Source: Frankiaceae bacterium (lineage in GTDB: Bacteria; Actinomycetota; Actinomycetes; Mycobacteriales; SCTD01). From it: a stretch of 64,000 nucleotides of DNA. Numbering within the stretch: position 1 is the stretch's first letter; each line of letters opens with the position of its first letter. The position numbers and the translations under genes are program-made. This document shows positions 59,686 to 64,000 of this stretch, in pieces. The stretch covers positions 83,316-147,315 of the forward strand of contig JAENVS010000041.1 of the NCBI GenBank assembly GCA_016650445.1, read 5' to 3'. Under the pieces are notes generated by a model. The model was not told the DNA's origin. It did no database searches and saw nothing but the letters and a program-made list of their open reading frames with translations.

Positions 59686-60810
59686 TCACACCGGTACGGC
59701 GGCGAGTGAGGCGCCGAGCCGGAGCAGCTGCGCGGTCGCGCCGCCGAGGCTCAGCTCGAGCTGCTTGGACCAGCGGAAGTACCGCGACAGCGGGTACTCG
59801 ACGTCGACGCCGACCCCACCGTGCACGTGCTGCGCGGCATGCGCGACGCGGTGTCCGCCCTCGCTGGCCCACCACTTGGCAACGGTCGCCTCGTCGCGGC
59901 CGGCCAGGCCGGAGTCGAGGAGCCAGACCGCCTGGAGCGTCGTGAGGCGCATCGCCTCGACGTCGATGTAGGCGTCGGCCAGCCGGTGCCCGACGGCCTG
60001 GAACGTCGCGATCGCGCGGCCGAACTGCTCACGGCCGGTCGTGTAGTGCGCCGACATGATGAGCGCCCGGCCGCTGACGCCGAGGGCCATCGCGGCCAGC
60101 CCGGTGGCGGCGCGGTCGAGGATCCAGCCGAGGATCTCCTCGCCGCGGTCGGGTCCACCGAGCACATCGGCCGCGCTGACGGCGACGTCGGCGAGCTCCA
60201 GCTCGACCTGCGGCTGCCCGTTGGTCGCGATCTGCCGGCGCATCGTGACGCCGCGCGCTGCCGGCTCGACCAGGGCGACGACGACGCGTCCGTCAGCGGT
60301 CGTCGCGGGCACGAGGATCCGGCGTACCGAGGGGGGGAACGGAACGCACGACTTCACGCCTGAGATCCGGAAGCCGTCGCCGTCGGCGGCAGCCGTCGTC
60401 AGCGGGCGGTAGGCGTCGTCGCGGCCGCTCTCGGTGAGCGCGGCGGTGAGCGTCGCCCGGCCGGCGACGACGTCGGGCAGGTCGCGGGTGCGCTGCTCCG
60501 GCGTACCGAAGACGTCGATCGGAAGCGCAGCGCAGAGCACTGTCTCGAACAGCGGCACCGGCGCGACGTGCGCGCCGATCTGCTCCAGCACCAGCGCCAG
60601 CTCGGTGAAGCCCATGCCCCCGCCGCCGACGTCCTCCGCGAGCGCCGCGCCGGCGATGCCGGCCTCGGCCAGGTGGCTCCACAGGACGGCGTCGTACCAC
60701 TCGCCGCTCTCCTCGAGCTCTGCCAGCCGCTTCGGCGTCGCCTGTTCCGACAGGATCTGCGTCGCGAGCCCGACCAGCGCCTGCTGGTCCTCGGTGGTCG
60801 TGAAGTCCAT
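59686..60810 (-). CDS. fadE27: Acyl-CoA dehydrogenase FadE27 (ChsE5), partner subunit
   Basis: 374 residues, the size of mycobacterial FadE27. MDFTTTEDQQALVGLATQI, then YTTGREQFGRAIATFQAVGHRLADAYIDVEA and HVHGGVGVDVEYPLSRYFRWSKQ match the beta subunit of the ChsE4-ChsE5 heterotetramer. The classical catalytic Glu is missing, as expected. It starts 4 bases after the fadE26 stop. The enzyme performs the first dehydrogenation of the C26-oyl-CoA side chain. Confidence 0.9.
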   Translation of the reverse strand: MDFTTTEDQQALVGLATQILSEQATPKRLAELEESGEWYDAVLWSHLAEAGIAGAALAEDVGGGGMGFTELALVLEQIGAHVAPVPLFETVLCAALPIDVFGTPEQRTRDLPDVVAGRATLTAALTESGRDDAYRPLTTAAADGDGFRISGVKSCVPFPPSVRRILVPATTADGRVVVALVEPAARGVTMRRQIATNGQPQVELELADVAVSAADVLGGPDRGEEILGWILDRAATGLAAMALGVSGRALIMSAHYTTGREQFGRAIATFQAVGHRLADAYIDVEAMRLTTLQAVWLLDSGLAGRDEATVAKWWASEGGHRVAHAAQHVHGGVGVDVEYPLSRYFRWSKQLELSLGGATAQLLRLGASLAAVPV

Positions 60811-60814
60811 CGCG

Positions 60815-61990
60815 CTACCTCGGTGCTCTCGGCATCGCGAGCCCGACCATCGCGATGATGTCGCGCTGGATCTCATTGGTGCCGCCGCCGAAGGTCAGCA
60901 CGAGGGTGTTGCGCATCGCGCGCTCGAGATCAGCGCCCAGCACCGCACCCGTGGAGTCCTTCGTCAGCGTCGACTGCGGGCCGATGATCTCCATCAGCGC
61001 GCGGTAGGCCTCAAGGTAGAACTCGCTGCCGAACACCTTCACCGCGGACGCGTCAGCGGGGTTCAACGTGCCCTCGGTGACGCTCCAGGCGACCTTCCAG
61101 TTGAGCAGCTTGAGGAACTCGACCTTGGCCTGCAACCGCGCGAGCGAGACCTGCACCCACTCCTGGTCGATGACCCGCCGGCCGTCGCCCAGCTTGGTGT
61201 CCTGAGCCCACCGGCGTACATCCTCGATCTTGCGCTGCACCATTCCGGCGCTGGAGAGGGCGACGCGCTCGTGGTTGAGCTGGCTGGTGATGAGCCGCCA
61301 GCCCTCGTTCGCGCCGAGCACGACGTTCTCGACGGGCACGCGCACGTTGTCGTAGTACGTCGCGCTGGTGTAGCCGCCACCGATGGTGTGGACCGGTGTG
61401 TAGCTGAAACCCTCGGCGTCCGTCGGGACGATGATGATGCTCAGTCCCTTGTGCCGCTTCGCGTCCGGATCGGTGCGGCACGCAAGCCAGATGTAGTCGG
61501 CGTGCTGGATGAGGCTGGTCCACATCTTCTGGCCGTTGATGACGTAGTGGTCGCCGTCGCGGACCGCCGTCGTCTTCAGGCTGGCGAGGTCGGTGCCCGC
61601 ACCCGGCTCGCTGTAGCCGATGGAGAAGTGCAGCTCCCCGTGAAGGATCTTGGGCAGGAAGAACGCCTTCTGCTCGGCCGTGCCGTAAGCCATGATCGTC
61701 GGGCCGACCGTGTTTGTCGTGAGGAACGGCACCGGCACGTGCGCGCGCTGCGACTCGTCGAAGAAGATGTACTGGTCGAGCAGCGTGCGGCCCTTGCCGC
61801 CGTACTCCTCGGGCCACGCCAGTCCGAGCCAGCCGTCCTGGCCGAGCTGCCGGACGATCTCCTTGTACGCCGGACCGTCCAGCTCGCCCTTGCTGAGCGA
61901 CTCGATCCGCTCCGGCGTCATGAGGTCGGCGAAGTAGGCCCGGAGCTCGTCGCGCAGGGCGGACTGCTCCTGGGTGTACGTCAAGAACAT
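60815..61990 (-). CDS. fadE26: Acyl-CoA dehydrogenase FadE26 (ChsE4), catalytic subunit
   Basis: 391 residues. FSIGYSEPGAGTDLASL, INGQKMWTSLIQHADYIWLA, a glutamate in NHERVALSS (about residue 242) as the base known for ChsE4, and LTFGGGTNEIQRDIIAMVGLAMPR closely match FadE26. The ATG at 61990 is used; the longer frame to 62020 would overlap the KstR operator at 62013. First gene of the operon fadE26-fadE27-hsd4A and, on the same strand, the liv importer cassette. Confidence 0.92.
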   Translation of the reverse strand: MFLTYTQEQSALRDELRAYFADLMTPERIESLSKGELDGPAYKEIVRQLGQDGWLGLAWPEEYGGKGRTLLDQYIFFDESQRAHVPVPFLTTNTVGPTIMAYGTAEQKAFFLPKILHGELHFSIGYSEPGAGTDLASLKTTAVRDGDHYVINGQKMWTSLIQHADYIWLACRTDPDAKRHKGLSIIIVPTDAEGFSYTPVHTIGGGYTSATYYDNVRVPVENVVLGANEGWRLITSQLNHERVALSSAGMVQRKIEDVRRWAQDTKLGDGRRVIDQEWVQVSLARLQAKVEFLKLLNWKVAWSVTEGTLNPADASAVKVFGSEFYLEAYRALMEIIGPQSTLTKDSTGAVLGADLERAMRNTLVLTFGGGTNEIQRDIIAMVGLAMPRAPR

Positions 61991-62012
61991 GCTGGTCCCA
62001 ATGTGCCCATGG

Positions 62013-62026
62013 TGAAACACGTTCTA
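62013..62026. promoter_or_regulatory. KstR operator, fadE26-proximal
   Basis: TGAAACACGTTCTA fits TnnAACnnGTTnnA at every fixed position. It lies 22 bases upstream of the fadE26 ATG. Confidence 0.9.
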
Positions 62027-62092
62027 CGTGTGTTAGCCCCACGGGTCAAGGGCGGTACGCGTGGAATCGCCCTAATCCGGACTCCGCGCCGC

Positions 62093-62106
62093 TGGAACCG
62101 GTTCTA
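62093..62106. promoter_or_regulatory. KstR operator, distal to fadE26
   Basis: TGGAACCGGTTCTA fits the consensus perfectly. It is 80 bases upstream of the first site (start to start), with the SDR gene ending 9 bases beyond. Only fadE26 starts downstream, so this promoter has two operators. Confidence 0.88.
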
Positions 62107-62115
62107 CTTGGGCTG

Positions 62116-62898
62116 CTACTTGGGCTGGAGCCGGGCCGCTCCGTCGACGCGGACGACCTCGGCGTTGGCGTAGGAGTTGGTGAGCAGCTCGACGACCATG
62201 CTGGCGAGCTCGTCGGAGTGGCCCAGCCGCTTGGGAAAGACCACGTCGCGCTTGAGCTTGTCCTTGAACTCCTCGGCGGCCGGCCCCTCGCCGTAGATGG
62301 GGGTGTCGAACAGGCCGGGAGCAACACAGTTGATGCGCACGCCGACCGCGGCCAGGTCGCGGGCGATCGGGACGGTCATGCCGACGATCCCGCCCTTGCT
62401 GGCGGAGTACGCCGCCTGCCCGATCTGGCCGTCGAAGGCCGCGATCGACGCGAGCGTCACGATGGCCCCGCGGGACCCGTCGCCGTCCACCGGCTGCGTC
62501 TTGCTCATCGCGGTTGCGGCGAGCCGGATGCAGTTGAACGTGCCGATCAGGTTGATCCCGATGACCTTGCTGAAGGCACCGAGGTCGTGCGCGGACGAGA
62601 ACTCCCCGTCCCGGCCGACCGTGCGGCTGGCCCAACCGATGCCGGCTGCGCACACCAGCGTGCGCAGCGGTCCGAGCTCCCCGGCTGCGGTGACCGCCTC
62701 GATGACCTGGTCGGGGTCGGTGACGTCGGTGTGGACGTAGGCGCCGTTGATGGAGCCGGCGACCGCCTTGCCCTTGTCGTCCTGGAGATCAGCGATGACG
62801 ACGCTGGCACCACGTGCTGCGAGCAGGCGGGCCGTCGCCTCGCCGAGGCCGGACGCTCCGCCGGTCACGATGGACGAGGTCCCTGTCAGGTCGAGCAC
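62116..62898 (-). CDS. SDR-family 3-hydroxyacyl-CoA dehydrogenase (HSD10-like)
   Basis: A 260-residue [48 protein letters not shown], catalytic [22 protein letters not shown], and [19 protein letters not shown], the layout of type-10 17beta-HSD/3-hydroxyacyl-CoA dehydrogenases. It starts with a GTG at 62898. Upstream of fadE26 on the same strand but separated by 125 bases with two KstR sites, so it is a separate transcription unit. Its own promoter region shows no KstR or KstR2 box. Confidence 0.82.
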   Translation of the reverse strand: MLDLTGTSSIVTGGASGLGEATARLLAARGASVVIADLQDDKGKAVAGSINGAYVHTDVTDPDQVIEAVTAAGELGPLRTLVCAAGIGWASRTVGRDGEFSSAHDLGAFSKVIGINLIGTFNCIRLAATAMSKTQPVDGDGSRGAIVTLASIAAFDGQIGQAAYSASKGGIVGMTVPIARDLAAVGVRINCVAPGLFDTPIYGEGPAAEEFKDKLKRDVVFPKRLGHSDELASMVVELLTNSYANAEVVRVDGAARLQPK

Positions 62899-62983
62899 GT
62901 CAGCTCCCGGTGGTGAGGTCGTCGCGCGGTGCGCGTTTCGCGGTCTAATGCGCGCCTGTCACCTTCCTACACGCGGAGCCACC

Positions 62984-63793
62984 ATGTACCCAGAGGGCCC
63001 CTACGACCCGCCCTCGGCGTACCGGCCGTATCGGGCCCCCGTCACGACGGTGCCCGACGAGGTGCCCGTGGCGCAGGCCGGCTTCGTCGACGACGTGCGC
63101 GCCGCACTGGGGGTCTGGCGGCGGTTTCCGGCGCTGCCACTCCTCACGACACTGTTCGCCGTGATTGCGGCTGCAGCGAGCTCGACCTGGGCCGGCGCGC
63201 CGCTCGCGGGACTGATCGCGGTGTTCTTCCTCGCCTGGGTGGGCAGCGAGCGCCTCTGGTACCTGCGCGCGTTCACCGGGCGCACCCTCTCACCGGGTGC
63301 GGCCGTCCGTGCGTCCTTCGCCTACTGGGGTCGCTTCTTCTGCCTGTTCCTGTGGGTCGGCGTGCTGACGATTCCGCTCTGGGTGCCGGCCATGGTGTAC
63401 GGCGGCTACTTCGACAAGGACGTGATCGAGGGCGATGGAGACATCGCGCTGTGGGCGATCGTCTACCTCGCGGTCGGGACGCTGATCACGGACTTCCTGC
63501 TGACCTTCGTGACCCCGGCGATCGTCTACAACAGCCGGCGGGCGCGCACCGCCATCGGCATCGGGCTGCGGCTGCTGCGCCGCACGTGGCCCCATGCCGC
63601 CCTGTACGTCGTCTTCCCGCCGCTCGCGGTGCTGCTGCTCACGCGGTTCTCGACGGGGCCCGTCGGGTGGGGCGGCGCGGCGCTGATCGTGGTGAGCTCG
63701 CTGGTGAACCTCGTCGCCAAGGGGGCGACCGCGGCGTACTACCTCCGGGTCATGCCCATCACCGAGCCGGATGGCGACATCGACCTGCGCTAG
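62984..63793 (+). CDS. Multi-spanning membrane protein of unknown function
   Basis: 269 residues from ATG 62984 (GCGGAGCC before it). A Tyr/Pro-rich cytoplasmic N-terminus, then about six hydrophobic segments: LPLLTTLFAVIAAAAS, LAGLIAVFFLAWVG, FFCLFLWVGVLTIPLWV, IALWAIVYLAVGTLITDFLLTF, ALYVVFPPLAVLLL and AALIVVSSLVNLVA. Resembles DUF4013/DUF7544-like actinobacterial membrane proteins but no firm family. Likely a housekeeping gene bordering the steroid cluster. Confidence 0.65.
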   Translation: MYPEGPYDPPSAYRPYRAPVTTVPDEVPVAQAGFVDDVRAALGVWRRFPALPLLTTLFAVIAAAASSTWAGAPLAGLIAVFFLAWVGSERLWYLRAFTGRTLSPGAAVRASFAYWGRFFCLFLWVGVLTIPLWVPAMVYGGYFDKDVIEGDGDIALWAIVYLAVGTLITDFLLTFVTPAIVYNSRRARTAIGIGLRLLRRTWPHAALYVVFPPLAVLLLTRFSTGPVGWGGAALIVVSSLVNLVAKGATAAYYLRVMPITEPDGDIDLR

Positions 63794-63878
63794 GTCGACG
63801 GGCGACTGGGTCCAGCAGATCCATCGCCCGCCGTACGGCTCACATCGGAGGTCTTCTGACCTTGGGCTCAGGGGGTGG

Positions 63879-63910
63879 TCGCAACACCTGAGTGATGCGG
63901 GGTGTTGCGA
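63879..63910. repeat. Inverted repeat at the front of the edge transposase-like gene
   Basis: TCGCAACACC (63879-63888) and GGTGTTGCGA (63901-63910) form a perfect 10-bp inverted repeat around 12 bases. It spans the start codon of the following ORF. It could be a terminal-repeat element of an insertion sequence or a hairpin that limits transposase translation. Confidence 0.55.
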
Positions 63911-64000
63911 TGGTCAGGCCAGCGATTCCCAGGACGGTGCGGCGACAGCTGTGGCGGTTGATCGCTGACGGGGTGTCGACGGAGGCGGCGGCCGCGGCGG
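63895..64000 (+). CDS. N-terminus of a probable IS30-like transposase, cut by the window edge
   Basis: An ORF from ATG 63895 (or ATG 63910) open to the window end: MVRPAIPRTVRRQLWRLIADGVSTEAAAAA. A basic start followed by RRQLWRLIADG and STEAAAAA looks like the HTH_38 N-terminus of actinobacterial IS30 transposases. Only 35 codons are visible, so the call is tentative. The inverted repeat at its front supports a mobile element at the right border of the cluster. Confidence 0.45.
   Translation, partial: MRGVAMVRPAIPRTVRRQLWRLIADGVSTEAAAAA

Overview
The window is about 70% GC, gene-dense, uses many GTG starts and ATGA/GTGA stop-start overlaps, and carries actinobacterial families throughout: KstR, KstR2, F420-type luciferase-like oxidoreductases, WS/DGAT, SigE-type ECF sigma and 13E12/DUF222 HNH proteins. 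It is a piece of an Actinomycetota chromosome. Genus cannot be read from it. Gene order differs enough from Mycobacterium and Rhodococcus that another actinobacterial order is likely.

Most of the window is a steroid (cholesterol/bile-acid-like) catabolic supercluster. From left: 1-6317 holds HIP/ring C-D genes (echA20 3' end, fadD3, kstR2, fadE31, fadE32, an echA13-like hydratase), with a perfect KstR2 operator between fadD3 and kstR2. 6323-14373 is a block of unrelated genes. 14384-17842 is kstD - SDR - fadA6 behind a KstR operator, divergent from an IclR regulator. 18848-20951 encodes a wall-anchored beta-propeller protein and a SnoaL protein. 20955-29208 is a complete ring A/B meta-cleavage operon (flavoprotein, hsaA, hsaC, hsaB, hsaE, hsaG, hsaF, hsaD, SRPBCC), which shares a KstR operator with a divergent SDR/reductase pair. 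31217-34956 is unrelated (ECF sigma with membrane partner, methyltransferase, esterase), followed by a WS/DGAT acyltransferase. 36446-42498 holds two KstR-controlled operons: F420 oxidoreductase, KSI-like protein and CysQ; then DUF1214, sulfotransferase, SDR and two SRPBCC proteins. 42688-44208 holds small, partly lower-GC genes. 44227-49556 is the fadE34 operon (fadE34, F420 oxidoreductase, second beta-propeller LPXTG protein, SnoaL), divergent from kstR. 50360-61990 contains the fadE26-fadE27-hsd4A side-chain genes followed on the same strand by a whole branched-chain-amino-acid-type ABC importer and novel envelope proteins, behind two KstR operators. The right edge has an SDR, a membrane protein and the start of a probable transposase.

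Together the genes cover side-chain beta-oxidation (FadE26/27, Hsd4A, FadE34), Delta1-dehydrogenation (KstD), ring A/B cleavage (HsaABCD), processing of the C6 fragment (HsaEGF) and HIP degradation (FadD3, FadE31/32, FadA6, EchA20), with both regulators present. Not seen here: the Mce4 importer, KshAB, CYP125/142, the ChsE1-E2/ChsH/Ltp2 set and IpdAB; they may lie outside the window. The most interesting candidate system is the Liv-type ABC importer with its associated secreted and membrane proteins, wired into the KstR regulon as a possible steroid uptake machine.
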